Below are positions 12,301 through 24,298 of a DNA stretch of 64,000 nucleotides, in pieces. The position numbers were made by a program, and so were the translations under genes. Every line of letters starts with the position of its first letter. The stretch's first letter is position 1. Location: the NCBI GenBank assembly GCA_963854835.1, contig OY978529.1, positions 33,042,055 through 33,106,054 on the forward strand, given 5' to 3'. Source of the DNA: Megamerina dolium. Its lineage: Eukaryota; Arthropoda; Insecta; Diptera; Megamerinidae. Below the pieces are notes generated by a model. It was given only the letters and a program-made list of their open reading frames with translations. It searched no databases and was not told the DNA's origin.

Positions 12301-15300
12301 TATAGTTTTAAGTAGAGGTGAAGAAAAAGGTAATTAAAGTTAGTGATCAGAAACGATTGGAACAAATTTAACTTTTGTTTCGCCAGACGATCGTGATACG
12401 ATCTAATGCACATTTAGTCGTATGGAGCTATTTTTCTCATTTCTAACCGCAGATGATAAATCGCATTTCTTTATACGAGTACAATGCGGGTTAGATAAGG
12501 TTATGCGGCTGCTTCTAATAACGAGTGTATCTAAATGTAATGTAATACAATATAAAAAATACGAACGAATGTATCATAAATCTATTACAATCTATATAAA
12601 AATAAATTCAATTACATTCCATTTTTTATTTCAATCTATCCATAAATAATTTACATCAAAATAAAGGATGAATCAACGGCTGCTTTCTTTTCAATTACAT
12701 GTTCTTTTGAAACTAATAGTTTTATTTATATTTATTATTATTATTATATATTATATATATTATATTTATTATTTATTATTATTATATTTTTTATTAGATT
12801 TTAGGATTTTTTTTTTGTAAAGAGTTGTCATATTTAATTTACATTATATTTTCCTATATTTAATTCTCCATTGCACAATTTGATAAGAACAAATTGTTTT
12901 TATTATTGGCTTTTGCTTACTATGATACCCTCAATTATCTCAACATATTTCTGACTTTTGTAGATGTAGAAGTCAATATCGTTACCATTTTCTTATTAAA
13001 CTATGAATACAACAAGCAAGGTGACACAAACAGTGAAGATCATCGCTAGCAGTATTATATTTATATTTTAAATAGTTAACCACATAAATATAATTATAAA
13101 TATTGTGGTGGTCAGGTATGAAAAATGATGCGGATATATACAACGTGCATGGCTACAAATGAAGTGCAAAAAACCAGCACTTATGTATGTACTCACTACA
13201 ATAATCTTTTTGATGAATTTATTTTTCAGTGACACTTCAGCGGACGCAAAATATACTAAGTATATTTTGCAATACATATATATATGTATATATATTCATA
13301 TACATATATACATATACATATGTATATTCATATACATATGAATATACATATGTATATTCAGCGTATTCGTGTTGTAAGCGCAAATGTGCTGTTAGCTTTA
13401 CAAACAACATTATTGACGAAGTTGTAGCAAGTCATTTACCCACATACCGTATGAACTTGTGTAATAATTAGCCTACTTTCAATGACGGTAATATAGCAAA
13501 TTGAAGATTTGTAAAAAACATAGATAAATTCTAGGTGCAGCGAAAAAAAAAACCTATTGCCAAATATTGACAATAAACACATAAAACAAGTAGCTATTCC
13601 ATATATTGTGTAAGCTTAGTATACATGATTAACACTTCTATACTTCTATACACTTATTTTAAAATGAGAGCATTAAAATTCCTCTCTGGGATTGCCTTAT
13701 TTTGTTAATTATACTATGTTTACAGTGGTGTCGTAGTTTTGAATTGAAATAAAAAAAACGTTTGTTCAATTGAATTGAATTTGAATTTATTCAGTAGATG
13801 TCACAGAACGACGAAGTTTAAACTCTTGTTGCACAAATGGCGAATTCAAACAGAATTTGTCTCGCCAATTTGATATAGAATGTTATTTTGATGTTTCTAT
13901 AGAAGGCCGATGGGCTTGAAGATGTAAACCAATGAAAAATTTAATAATGAAAATAAATTAACCGATCGACATGATGACATGCTACAACAAATTGGCGAGA
14001 CATAAAATTTTTTTTTTACATTTAACATCAGTGCGTTTGTTTTTATCAGTATTCAAATATGATTTGGAACATACAAGTTTTATTATATTTTTTTCATAAG
14101 CATTTTTCATTTGTATATTGCTTTTATTTGATCCACTAAAAAATAAATAAATATGTGGCACTTAAAGCCCAGAAGAGCTCATTGGCCGTGATTCTCTTCC
14201 ATTACTGTTGTGTGTGTTAAATTTTGGACAGTATTGGAAGGGACCTACATATTTTAGCCGGTTCCGAACGGCAGAACCCTTGTGACATCACTTTTTCTGA
14301 GCTTTGTCAAAGAGTTCTTTTAGAAGCTTTTTCATGGCAAGTTGTTACTGTCGGAAGAATTGCCAATTGGTTGCCGACAGGTGGGTACCGTTCGAAAGAA
14401 AAATCTTTTCGATATTAAATTTGTTATGCATCAGCCGGGGATTGAACCACGACCAGCAGATCAGAAGGCCAACACACTAACCACTGAACTACGGCATCCA
14501 CAGAAATGCATTGCAGATGCAATTTTGAGTCCCTATTGTATTGTCGCATGTATTCGTAATGCATGTATAATGATTGTTTTTAATCATTTTTTGTTTGCAT
14601 ATTTTGTCTATAAAATATATTAAAATGCATACATTGCATTCTACGAAAATTCAATACTTTTTAATAAGGCATTCATATCAGTCTCAAAATTCCTTATTCC
14701 TACGTTCATATGACTTCTCTGTTAAATAGTTGTATTCATAACAGAACTGTTAATACAATGCATTAGGAGTATTCTCGTACGAAATAGTTTGTGATAATTG
14801 TTACAAACTATCACGCTTTGGCGTTCTCGTACCCAAAAAATTTGCAAAGAAGGGGAAATTGAGAGAGCGAAATGACATTTCATTTTGAGGGGAAGTTGCA
14901 AATTGTTACTGGACAAATTTATGCCAGTAAAGACTTGCAAGTAGAAAAAACAGCTGATCATAAGCAAAAGAAACTAACAAGCAAACGAACAGTTGCAATT
15001 TACTTAATTGAATATAAGCTGTTCGTGAAACTTGCAGGTTTTTGCTAGTTTTGCGTTCTTGTAGTTTTTAGCATATTTTTCTCTTTGCGAGCGAATGCTG
15101 TCAAATACTTAGAAATTTGTTTACTGGATAATTGTTACTGGAAAAGTACGAAAACACACCTATTGACTACCATTTTCGGGTACGTTCGTTATGGAGAAAT
15201 ATGCAGGACGTCATTTACGAGCTTAAATACGTCGCAAATGAATGTCGAAAATATGACTTTGTTCAGTGGACCCTTTGGTCAGGGAAATCAATATTTTTGC

Positions 15301-18300
15301 ATATGGAGTAATGCCTCGTAATTGCATACACTATATTAGGTCTTATTATAACATGTTTGCCTTCTTCGGTTTACTGAGTTGTTATTTGTGACATATGGGT
15401 TGTATGCAACAAGACAAATAAAAAACTCTTAGGCCATTTGAATGTTAAGGGAAAACCCGGCAATAAGTGGGCATGTATAATTGATTGGTTTTATTTGTAT
15501 TATTTTTTATTTCTTACTTATATCAAAAGGTTTATTAGCTAATGGAAAATACCAACCATCTTGTTATCATAAACTTAAAAGAGATTCTGCTGCAATGTGG
15601 TAGAAAAACAGGTTTCTCCAGTTGATTATAATAAATATTAATATTGGTATTAACAAATATTCACACATAACATGGAATGCATATATGTATAGTAATTAGA
15701 ACATTTTCAACTACAACCTAAAATTGAAAAACAAAAACTCATAATTTTCTCATTAAATTTTTTGATTGCAGCGGACTTTATGCATACATCAAATTATTGT
15801 GGCTCATAAAAAAATATGAAAGGCAAAATCTAACTATACCAGATATATTTGAATTGAATGCTGCCAAATATCCCAATAAAATTGCCATTCAAAGTGAGAC
15901 ACAATCGTGGACATTCGAACAATTGAGAGCTTTCTCATGTCGTGTTGCCAACACCTTTCATAATGAGGGCTATCGTCGTGGCGACATTGTTGGATTGCTG
16001 TTAGAGAATCGTCCCGAGTTTGTTGGCATTTGGTTGGGTCTTTCTAAAATCGGCATCATAACACCATTGATCAATACAAATCAACGTGGCCCGTCACTAT
16101 TGCATAGTATAAATGTTGCCAATTGTAAAGCTGTCATCTATGGTGTTGAATTTGTTGATGCCATTCAAGCTATCGACAAAGACATCTCATCCAACGTGGT
16201 GCTGTATCAATTCAATAATACTGACAAAGAGCCATTAAGCGGTCGGGCAAAGGATTTGAAGGGCTTATTGCAAACAGCAAATCAAATTAAGTTCACATCA
16301 GATGCAGAACGTGCAAATCATCATGATCGATTGGTATACATCTATACATCCGGTACGACTGGTCTACCTAAAGCAGCTGTCATTTCCCATTCACGGTAAA
16401 TTTTGTACTATGATTTCGAACGAATAATTTGTTCATCAATATATATTTGTATACCTTGTAGATATCTTTTTATTGCGGCTGGCATCCATTACACCTTGGG
16501 TTTCCAACATGAGGACATCTTTTATACACCGCTACCGTTATATCATACAGCTGGCGGTGTCATGAGCATGGGTCAGGCTTTGATATTCGGTTCAACAGTA
16601 ACCATACGCAAGAAATTCTCAGCATCTGGCTATTTTAAAGATTGTATCAAATTCGATTGTACAGTAAGTTCGATGTCAAATCAAAACTTATACCTACATG
16701 GGAGGAGTAGCTTTACAAGACTTGATTAATGCCCCTGTTACGGATGGCAACACTAGCAATATGAGTTGCCTGAGAAGCAGTTGTGACATCAAACTCGTAT
16801 AATCGATGCCAACCGAAGAAAACTGTTGCTTTCACTTGAATGCGCGAAAGCATCTAATCAGTTGCCATTGTAATAGGGGCATAAATCATTTCACAAAATT
16901 GCTGCCAAATCAAAAATGTTTAAGATGTTATTGATATGATTCCCACGTAAAATCTTGCAAAAAGTCGATAACTAACTATTAAAATTAATATATCAAATAG
17001 TAATAGTTTTGGCCAGTGTTGTCAACCATAACCTAGCTGACTATAAAAATTGGTAAAATTAAAGCATAGGTTTTTAATTTATGGTATATACTTCAAATTC
17101 AGATTTTGTTTTCAATTTTATGCTGGAAAAAAAATTTTTACGTCTTACAGAGTATATTTAAATAGATTTCAATCCGAAGAATACAAAAAAACGCAAAAAT
17201 GCTATTTGACAAAAAATGATTATTCAAATGCTTGTCAAATTTTTTACCAAAAAAATCCATAGATTTTTAATCAATTACAAGCCTATCATAAGCGCAAAGT
17301 AGTTAAGCTTAGGTTATCCATTTAAAAGTGAAAACTGGAAAATTCGGAAATCTTCAATATTTTCGTGCAACTTCATTCCAAACTGATAAATCATTGCGAA
17401 AATTTGCAATTTGACAATTCAATTCATGTTTGCGAAAAATGTGCTCAATGCAATTTTTTACAATTATTTTTCGAAGTTGAAAGACTTTCGAGGTTTCGAT
17501 GATGTCGATGCAATTTCGATTTTAACGTATTTCTAAAATGCATTTCAACACTACAAAAAATGCAAAATACACACATTTAAAAGCGAAAACTAAAAAAAGC
17601 GCTTTTTATAACCATAATAAATTGCAAAAATCACAGTAAATTTTCGGAGTTAGAAGGATTACGAGATTTCGATGATTCGAGGAAATTCCAAGTATAAAAT
17701 ATATATCAAATAAATGTCAAGATAAAAAAATACAAAATAAATACATTAGGAAATACTTTTAAATGCGAAAAGTGGAGAACCGCTAAAATATCTTGAGGTA
17801 CTTTCAGCAATTGCGAAAATTGGCAATTTGACAGTTAAGTTCATATTCGCGATAAGCATAATTTTTGACAGTATATTTTCGTAGAATTTCGAGGTTCGAG
17901 GCAATTTCGAATGTTAGGAATATATAAACCGAAAAATCGCCTAGATCTAATTTTTACTTTAATTTTCTTCATTTGAGAAATACCAAAGTTTTGGACAATA
18001 TTTTGCGTTTTATTTCAATTTTAAACTGAAATTCTTGTCGATAACATTAAGAGTATTGTGGAACTGACTGCAAAAAATAAATATTAAAATTAAATCAACT
18101 ATTCCATTCTGCAATACCATCTCAACCTACGGATTTTTTCCCTTTGAACCCATTTTCGAACTATTTAGTACTACTTACCAGTATTGAATAAAGATTAATT
18201 TGTAATATTCCTTTAACTCTAGGTTGGTCAATATATTGGTGAAATGGCACGTTACATTTTGGCAACACCAACATCGGAAAATGATCGCAAACATAAGATA

Positions 18301-19164
18301 CGTCTCATTTTTGGCAATGGCCTACGTCCGCAAATTTGGCCACAATTTATCGAACGATTTCAAATTGCGAAAGTCGGTGAATTTTATGGTGCTACTGAAG
18401 GCAATGCAAATATCATGAATAATGACAATACGGTCGGAGCGATAGGTTTTGTATCACGTATTCTACCACACATCTATCCCATTTCCATTATACGTGCCGA
18501 TCAAGATACCGGTGAGCCCATACGTGGTCCCGATGGCCTGTGTCAATTATGTCAGCCGAATGAGCCTGGTGTATTCATTGGAAAAATTGTCAAAGGAAAT
18601 GCATCACGTGAATTCTTAGGCTATGTGGATGAGAAAGCATCCTCCAAGAAAATTGTGTACGATGTCTTCCGGAAAGGTGATAGAGCATTCCTATCAGGTG
18701 ATTTATTGGTTGCCGACGAACGAGGCTATCTATTCTTTAAGGATCGAACTGGTGATACATTCCGTTGGAAGGGTGAAAATGTCTCCACCAGTGAGGTGGA
18801 AGCACAAGTTAGTAATGTGGCTGGCTATAAGGATACCGTTGTCTATGGCGTCTCTATTCCAAATACGGAGGGACGTGCTGGAATGGCAGCCATATTTGAT
18901 CCCCAACGTAGTGTTGATTTGGATGAATTTGCGACGAAACTCTCCAAAGTGTTGCCCGCGTATGCGAGACCACAATTTATACGTTTCTTGACCAAAGTCG
19001 ATTTGACGGGCACTTTTAAGTTGCGCAAAGTTGATCTACAAAAGGAAGGCTACGATCCGAATACAATAAAAGATGAACTTTATTATCAAACGCCAAAGGG
19101 AAAATATGAACTATTGACAGTTGATGTTTACAAGAAGATCGTCAATTTGGAAATAAGATTTTGA
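6385..19164 (+). CDS. Fatp1: Fatty acid transport protein / very-long-chain acyl-CoA synthetase
   Basis: Four coding exons: 6385-6518, 15772-16395, 16462-16663 and 18223-19164 (stop TGA). All introns are GT..AG and phases agree, giving about 633 residues, close to the usual length of the SLC27/FATP family. The N-terminus has a hydrophobic membrane anchor (IFSFPSLLIVLASILV). The AMP-binding P-loop YIYTSGTTGLPK is at about residues 234-245, the FATP signature including FYGATEGN at 374-381, and the C-terminal GDTFRWKGENVSTSEVE motif follows. The enzyme couples fatty-acid uptake to ATP-dependent CoA activation at the plasma membrane, ER or lipid-droplet surface. Exon 1 was placed by its donor and by matching phase with exon 2 across a 9.25-kb intron. 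The paralogue assignment (Fatp1 rather than Fatp2) is a guess; family membership is firm. Confidence 0.9.
7492..7868 (+). mobile_element. tRNA-derived SINE, copy 1
   Basis: Flanked by an 11-bp direct repeat AACGATAACAT (7481-7491 and 7869-7879), a clear target-site duplication. The 5' part has a degenerate pol III box A (GTAGTGGTTAG) and a box B-like stretch (GGATTCAATCACCGG), followed by a unique body shared with the other copies (CGAAAAGATTTTTCTTTCG, then TTCTGCCGTTAGGAACCGG). It is the most diverged copy. Non-coding and non-autonomous; it would depend on a LINE reverse transcriptase. Confidence 0.85.
7954..8322 (+). mobile_element. tRNA-derived SINE, copy 2 (best preserved)
   Basis: Box A-like TAACTCAGTGGTTAG at 7965-7979 and box B GGTTCAATCC at 8008-8017 are spaced as in a tRNA gene, pointing to a tRNA-derived pol III promoter. 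The ~300-bp body matches the other copies and the 3' end is an (A)TTT-rich tail (ATTTATTTATTTTTATTT). A 7-bp ATTAAAA is repeated at 7947-7953 and 8323-8329. Only 85 bp separate it from copy 1, and the two have different target duplications, so they are separate insertions. Confidence 0.88.
12722..12800. repeat. TATTATTA / TATATA microsatellite tract
   Basis: About 80 bp composed almost wholly of TAT, TTA and TATA units within Fatp intron 1. Simple-sequence repeat with no other feature. Confidence 0.8.
13269..13360. repeat. TATACATATG-type simple repeat
   Basis: Roughly 90 bp of imperfect alternating purine-pyrimidine units (TATATGTA, CATATACATA). The open frames crossing it encode only Tyr/Ile repeats and are artefacts. 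Alternating YR tracts of this kind are the sort of target that errantivirus integrases favour. Confidence 0.75.
14137..14495 (-). mobile_element. tRNA-derived SINE, copy 3
   Basis: Reverse-oriented copy: the tail (AAATAAATAAATATGTGGC) is at the left and the tRNA-like head at the right, where the complement of box B (GGGGATTGAACCACGACC) and of box A (CTAACCACTGAACTACGG) are readable. A 6-bp ATCCAC occurs at 14131-14136 and 14496-14501 and may be the target duplication, but it is short. Lies in Fatp intron 1. Confidence 0.82.
17325..17925. repeat. Degenerate tandem repeat in Fatp intron 3
   Basis: Three diverged units begin near 17325, 17578 and 17759. Each starts with AAA-GTG/GCG-AAAA-CT/GTGG-like sequence and contains TTTTCG-AG-TT-GA, then a GAGGTTTCGATGATG-like segment, and ends in GCAATTTCGA or similar. 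Units 1 and 3 also share GCGAAAATT-GGCAATTTGACA. Old intronic duplication; no coding capacity. Confidence 0.5.
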
Positions 19165-19340
19165 ACATTTTTTAGATGTAATATAGCACGAACTTTGCCC
19201 AATTCGATAAAAATTATCGATTCTCTTTTATATTTAATTATAATTATAAGTATAGTGTATAGTACGGATCAACAGATAAGCACAAGCATTTGGCTTTTCA
19301 ATCATGGTGGTAAATATATGAGATAGGATGACAATTGTAT

Positions 19341-19599
19341 AATAAATTATATATTAATTAAATAATATATATATTGTACGTGTAGAATGCCCCCTTTTCC
19401 TAATAGAATATCGAATTATTTTTTTATTTCGCATAGAAGAAAAATAGCATTGTAAGCATCATTTAAGGGAAATGGGAATACTCGTATATTAGAAATGACT
19501 CGAATATCCTTTTTATGGATAATTTTTTATCAATTGAATTGAATGTAACTTAAGACTTGTTAGTTTTGAAAATGTAATTTAAATGTAATTTCTAATAAA
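19341..19599 (+). terminator. Candidate poly(A) signals of Fatp
   Basis: AATAAA occurs at 19341-19346 and again at 19594-19599, 180 and 430 bp after the stop codon, each in AT-rich 3' UTR-like sequence. Either or both could be used. Confidence 0.4.
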
Positions 19600-20109
19600 T
19601 CTATATTATAAATACAACAATGATTATAATTTTTTCTTTCAATTAGGCTTTTATATATTTCACTAGAAGAACCCAAAGACAAATTTCCAATCGTCTTCCA
19701 GATGATGAAATGCGACACAAACGACAAGATGCGATATTGATTTGTTTAATGTTGTACAATTTCAAAGCTGGACACATCAGGTACACCAGAGACCGAGCGA
19801 TAATCAAAATGATGGATTTGTGCCCGGGTGAACTTGCTTCAGAGAAGGCAAAGGAACATCTCATCAGCCCTGCAGGTCCATCATGATTTTTTGGGATTCG
19901 AAGGGAATAAATACAGGTTTTTTTTTTGCAGAAAGGATGAACAATCGCGGGGCAAGAACTAAAATGAACTATTGGACCAATTAGATAAGAAATTGAAGAT
20001 CGCCCCATTTGGCTAAGAAAAAAATGACTGTTTCATCACAATAAAGCACTAATACTTACTTACATATCGTACCAAAATATGTGGCTATTACAATCTAAAA
20101 TCGATTTAG

Positions 20110-20240
20110 GTCAAATGTAGATTGCTAGTCGTGTTATCAGCCGTCTGAGCGATGTCAATTGGCCATCCCGAAGCTGCGATTTGACTCCGTTAGACTTCTT
20201 TTGTGGGATGCCGCGACAGGATGCTGGTTTGACAGAATGC
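20110..20240 (+). pseudogene. Relic of a mariner-like transposase C-terminus
   Basis: Around 20155-20205 a short frame reads NWPSRSCDLTPLDFF, matching the W-P-x-R-S-x-D-L-T-P-L-D-F-F pattern around the last catalytic Asp of mariner-type transposases. A frameshift follows at once (the expected L-W-G continues two bases out of phase). Nothing else of the element is identifiable, so this is an old fragment. The preceding 19642-20110 has no recognised content. Confidence 0.45.
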
Positions 20241-20529
20241 GCTGCTGCGAAGCCAGCCGAGACTGCCATAGAAATGAAGTTGTATTCCTTGTATATTGTC
20301 CATCCTGTATATTAATTGAATAGAGCGAAAATAAACTGTTGAAGTCTGGAACATACATATGTATATTATTCTTAAAAAAATTAACTTGTGATTTCACTAC
20401 TTGCTACAAATTAAGAATTGTTCTATCTAAGTTTTTTTGTTCGTCATATAGAAAATTTATAAAATAGCTTTTCATTCAAAAATAAAAACTAAACTATAAA
20501 AGGTTATGGACCATAGCAAATTTTAAGAA

Positions 20530-21342
20530 ATGGATCTCGCGAAACATATAGAGCCACTATCAGGCCAATCAGACTGGCCAATGTGGAAGAGAAAAATTCG
20601 AGATCTATTAGATTACCATGAAGGCGCTTTAGACATGATTGATGATGTTAGCCAAAGAAGAGGACAGGATATTTGATGAAGTTACGACGCAAGTTAGATC
20701 AAGATGCTTTAGCAACAAAAGCCTTAGAGAAGAAGGAGAAATATGCATCTAAAAGAGATGGCAACTGCAATTATTGTAAGAAAAAGGGACATTGGGTTCC
20801 AGACTGAAGAAAATGGATAGCAAATGGCCGACCTACCAGAAACAAAGCATACAATCCGACAGTCAGTGATGTAAATTGTTCCTTAACTACAATCTGTAAC
20901 GAAGTATGTTCTGCTGAAGTGAACTCTGGTGTTTGGTGGATCGACAACGGTGCAACAAACCATGTAACAAAGTATGTAAATTTTTTTACGGACAACAAAG
21001 GATTTGATACTCCGTGCAGCATTAAGGCTGCAGGTAGTGAGATAATAGAGGCTTATGGGAAGGGTTCTCTACAAATTCTATCAAATGTTGCTGGGAAGCA
21101 GTTGAATTTAACACTAAAGGATGTGTGGCATGTACCAAAGATATCACGATATCTCTTTTCCGTGCTAGCAAGTGCAATTCGTAATATTGATAATAAACTT
21201 TTACTGTGTGGATATCGTAAAGCAGATGGATCGTTATTTAAAACAGACATTAAACCAATCGTGCCTGAACAGTGCATAAGAGTGAATGTCGCAGTTTCCA
21301 ATAGATCTGTATTGCAACTTTATCTTGAGAGGTGGGGGCATC
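20530..21342 (+). pseudogene. copia gag and protease segment (broken)
   Basis: Begins ATGGATCTCGCG with typical copia Gag sequence (LSGQSDWPMWKRKIRDLL) and hits a stop at 20674-20676. A nucleocapsid knuckle C-X2-C-X4-H-X4-(C) follows near 20766-20807, but the last Cys codon is a TGA stop. The protease domain has WWIDNGATNHVT, keeping the catalytic Asp in a D-N-G variant of the usual D-S/T-G. The coding frame then runs to the SINE insertion point. Confidence 0.8.
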
Positions 21343-21356
21343 AGGATAAAAGTTAT

Positions 21357-21671
21357 AAATATAAATATGTGGCACATAAAGCCCCAAAGGGCTCATTGGC
21401 CGAGCTTCTCTTCCATTACTGTTGTGCGTCTTAAATTTTGGACAATATTAGAAGGGACCTACTTATTTTAGCCGGTTCCGAACGGCAGAACACTTGAGAC
21501 ATCACTTTTTCTGAGCTTTGTCACAGAGTTCTTTAAGAAGCTTTTTCATGGCATGGTACCGTTCGAAAAAAAATCTTATCGATATTAAATTTGTTATGCA
21601 TCAGCCGGGGATTGAACCACGACCTACAGATCAGAAGGCGAACACACTAACCACTGAGCTACGGCACCCAC
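21357..21671 (-). mobile_element. tRNA-derived SINE, copy 4, inserted in copia
   Basis: Flanked by a perfect 14-bp target duplication, AGGATAAAAGTTAT (21343-21356 and 21672-21685). Reverse-oriented with AT-rich tail on the left and box B and box A complements on the right. It lacks about 45 bp in the middle compared with copies 2 and 3 (GGCATGGTACCG joins segments that are separated there). It interrupts the GAG-pre-integrase domain of the copia element right after WGHQDK, so the SINE is younger than that insertion. Confidence 0.93.
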
Positions 21672-22760
21672 AGGATAAAAGTTATGTAAAGGAAAAACTG
21701 GAGAGAGAATTCGGCATAAAAGTAAATAGTGATAATCAGCTTTGTGAATCCTGTATTTATGGAAAGACTCATAGGTTATCATTTGGTACCAGGCAGAAGG
21801 CCACTAAGCCAGGAGAACTAGTGTCAGTAGATGTAGGCGGACCATTTGCAGAGTCTTTTAAGAAAAAACGTTATCTTGTGGTCTTTAAAGACAGTTACAC
21901 GAAGTTTCCTTACGGATATGTTATTCAAAAGAAATCCGAAGTAAAAGATGTATTATTGCATATGCTGGAGCATGCAAAAGATCAAGGCCATACAATCAAA
22001 GAGCTTTTAAGTGACAATGGTGGAGAATTTGACAATGCAGTCGTGAGAGAGATACTTCATAATAGAGGTATAACTCAAAGATTAACAGCACCCTATACAC
22101 CAGAACAGAATGTTGTAAGCGAACGTGAAAATCGTACTATAGTAGAAATGGCAGGGACATTTAAGTACTCAAATCCTGAAGTAAGATTTCCAGAAGCAAT
22201 ATGGGCGTAACTCGTCAGTACAGCTGTGTACATACTAAATAGAACAGCGAAATCTTCAGAAAAGGGTATTAGCCCATACGAATTATGGATAAACAAAAAG
22301 CCACATATTAAGCATTTAAGGATTATTGGTGCTACCTGCTATATTCAAAAGGGATATCTTGTTGGATATGATGGCGATGAAAGATATAGGATATATATAA
22401 AAGAGGGATGTAAGGTCATCTTATCACGAGATGTTAAGTTCGGTGAAAATCCCAAACAATGCGAAGAGGAGGTTAAGTTACCATTTCGAGATATTGGAAA
22501 AATAGAAGAAACAAGACAAGACATATCAAATTCAGAAGAACGCGAGGAAGAGAAACAGAATGATAGCGAAGTCCATGATCAAATATACGACAATGTATTT
22601 GAAAATCAGAATAAAAGACGAAGAGATGCTAGGAGTGATGAGAGTGATAACGAAGAAGAAGAGTCAGAAATGAGATTAAGGAATCGTGTCTTAATAAAGA
22701 AACCAAAGTTATTTGACGATTTTGTGCTATGTATTTGCAAAGGAGTATGTTAATGAAATG
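21672..22760 (+). pseudogene. copia integrase (broken)
   Basis: Contains the pre-integrase Cys pair (LCESCIYGK), then the retroviral-type core with the catalytic triad visible: VDVGGPF (first D), LLSDNGGEFDN (second D) and NVVSERENRT (E). A TAA stop at 22207-22209 interrupts it and the frame then resumes (VYILNRTAKSSEKGISPYELW). The distal part has a small deletion after CYI and an acidic, Glu-rich linker at 22490-22680. Confidence 0.85.
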
Positions 22761-23375
22761 GAATCACCAGAGACTTTTGTAGAAGCCATTAATAGTCCTC
22801 AACAATACGAATGGAGAAATGCAATGGAGAAACAGATAGCGTCATTAATGGAGAATCAAACGTGGGAGCTAGTCCAACTACCAAAAGGTGCAAAAGTATT
22901 ACCATCTAAGTGGCTATATAAAGTTAAAATTAACTCCGACAGATCTATAGATAAATATAAAGCTAGGCTTGTAATTAAGGGGTTTCGACAACGACATGGT
23001 ATAGATTTCAACCAAACTTTTAGTCCAGTTGCGAAAATGGCGACAATACGATCAATTTTAAGTATTGCAGCAATTGAACAAATACATCTAATTCAGTTCG
23101 ATGTATCCACAGCATTTCTCTATGGCGAGCTAGATGAAGTTATTTATATGAAGCAGCCAGAAGGGTGTGATATGGCACAAATAAAGTCTGCCAACTAAAG
23201 AGGAGTCTCTATGGACTAAAACAAGCGCCCAGATGCTGGAATAAACGATTCGGTTGTTTTCTTTTGAAATTGAGTTTCAAAGTTTCGGAAGCAGATCCTT
23301 GCTTGTATATAAGAGACAGAACAATAAGTGAAAAAGATCAACGTACTTTGTTGACATATATAAAAATTGCATTAT
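22760..23375 (+). pseudogene. copia reverse transcriptase, N-terminal half (truncated)
   Basis: Copia RT motifs are clear: W-R-N-A-M-E-K-Q, NQTWELVQLP, LPSKWLYKVK, YKARLVIKGFRQ, DFNQTFSPVAKM and FDVSTAFLYGEL. A frameshift near 23195 moves the KRSLYGLKQAPRCW motif to another frame, and the similarity fades around 23375 before the catalytic YVDD box, which is missing. Non-functional. Confidence 0.82.
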
Positions 23376-23823
23376 TCTAATATCGTTGACCGAAAAAAAA
23401 AACAATATATAAACATTGCAACATTGTAAACGCCTTCTGCTTAATAATCAAATAAGTAACTGAACAACGAGGTCTTCTATAGCGATAAGAATCAAATTGT
23501 ATTAGTTAGTCTTAAGATTCGCCTCAACCAAAAAGATTGGAGTATATCGGAATCAATAAAAATAAAAGTATAAAGAAACTCAAGTTTTTTTTTACCTTTT
23601 TCTATACTTACATAAGTCGTGCTCAAACAATACTGAGTCAAGCGATCACAAAACTGTCTGTAAAGTTTATTTAGTACGAAATTCTATCTTTCTAACGCCA
23701 TCTAGCGTAACCCGATTACACTTATACAACGTGAGATACACATTGCTAAAGCCATCTATTGGAAAAGTAGTGGATTTTCTTTTACTACACCTAATAGTAG
23801 GCAATGTGCAGAATATAGTATAT

Positions 23824-24260
23824 TGTTACGTTTTTATTCTGTGAACGTTTAATTCTATTTGAATTACCTTATTCGATCACTGGATTCTGTTAATGATAAC
23901 TGCAACACTTATTTTATACAACTATATACAGCAACAATTTATTTAATAATCTCTATTTACAATCAACACTGTTTACAATCAACCATTTACTATAACACTT
24001 AAATGTACTTGCAACTTTTGCCTCTGTATCAATGTTTTCGCAATCACTTTCGGAATTAGATTGATTCTCACTTCTCAACACTGTCTCTATTTATACTCTG
24101 TTGGCAACACCCCAGAATATTCCTTTATCGAGATTCTTCTCTTTCTTTCTCGTTGGCTTGTTCTGGTTATTACTTATTTCTTTTTGTTGACATTCGTTTC
24201 GATGCTGCCAATAGTGTCAGTCCAATAGTGAAGAGTAACCAACTATCGATACTCGATACA
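23824..24260 (-). repeat. 3' LTR of the gypsy element
   Basis: Left-hand LTR, the 3' LTR in element orientation. It is co-linear with 29161-29597 over its full 437 bp with about nine substitutions and no indels. The outer end next to the interior is CTCGATACA, against CTCGTTACA in the other copy. Confidence 0.95.
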
Positions 24261-24275
24261 CTGCCCTCCTCTTAA
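24261..24275 (-). other. Polypurine tract of the gypsy element
   Basis: Reading the minus strand, AAGAGGAGGGCAG directly abuts the 3' LTR, the expected position and composition for the plus-strand primer. Confidence 0.8.
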
Positions 24276-24298
24276 CCTTGTTCGTCCCGAATAAGTTT

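Larger units (their letters stand above)
6519..15771 (+). other. Intron 1 of Fatp (9.25 kb)
   Basis: Bounded by a GTAAGC donor and a TTTGATTGCAG acceptor. It is AT-rich with poly-A/T tracts, three SINE copies (7492-7868, 7954-8322, 14137-14495), a TATTATTA tract and a TATACATATG tract. I found no convincing exon inside it; the short open frames are low-complexity or lie within the SINEs. First introns of this size in flies often hold enhancers, but nothing in the sequence identifies one. Confidence 0.7.
20530..23375 (+). mobile_element. Ty1/copia retrotransposon, degenerate, no LTRs found
   Basis: In order: Gag start (20530), CCHC knuckle, protease, GAG-pre-integrase, integrase and the first part of a copia-type reverse transcriptase, i.e. 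the PR-IN-RT order that defines Ty1/copia. It carries several stops and frameshifts, an inserted SINE (21357-21671), and ends within RT; RNase H and both LTRs were not found. The 450 bp between its end and the gypsy LTR at 23824 hold no recognised feature. Confidence 0.85.

Noticed and set aside
13159..13471. Plus-strand ORFs rich in Tyr and Ile
   Set aside because: They translate a TATACATATG simple repeat.
19643..20008. Minus-strand 121-codon frame
   Set aside because: No domain, no splice context, next to a transposase relic on the other strand; most likely chance.
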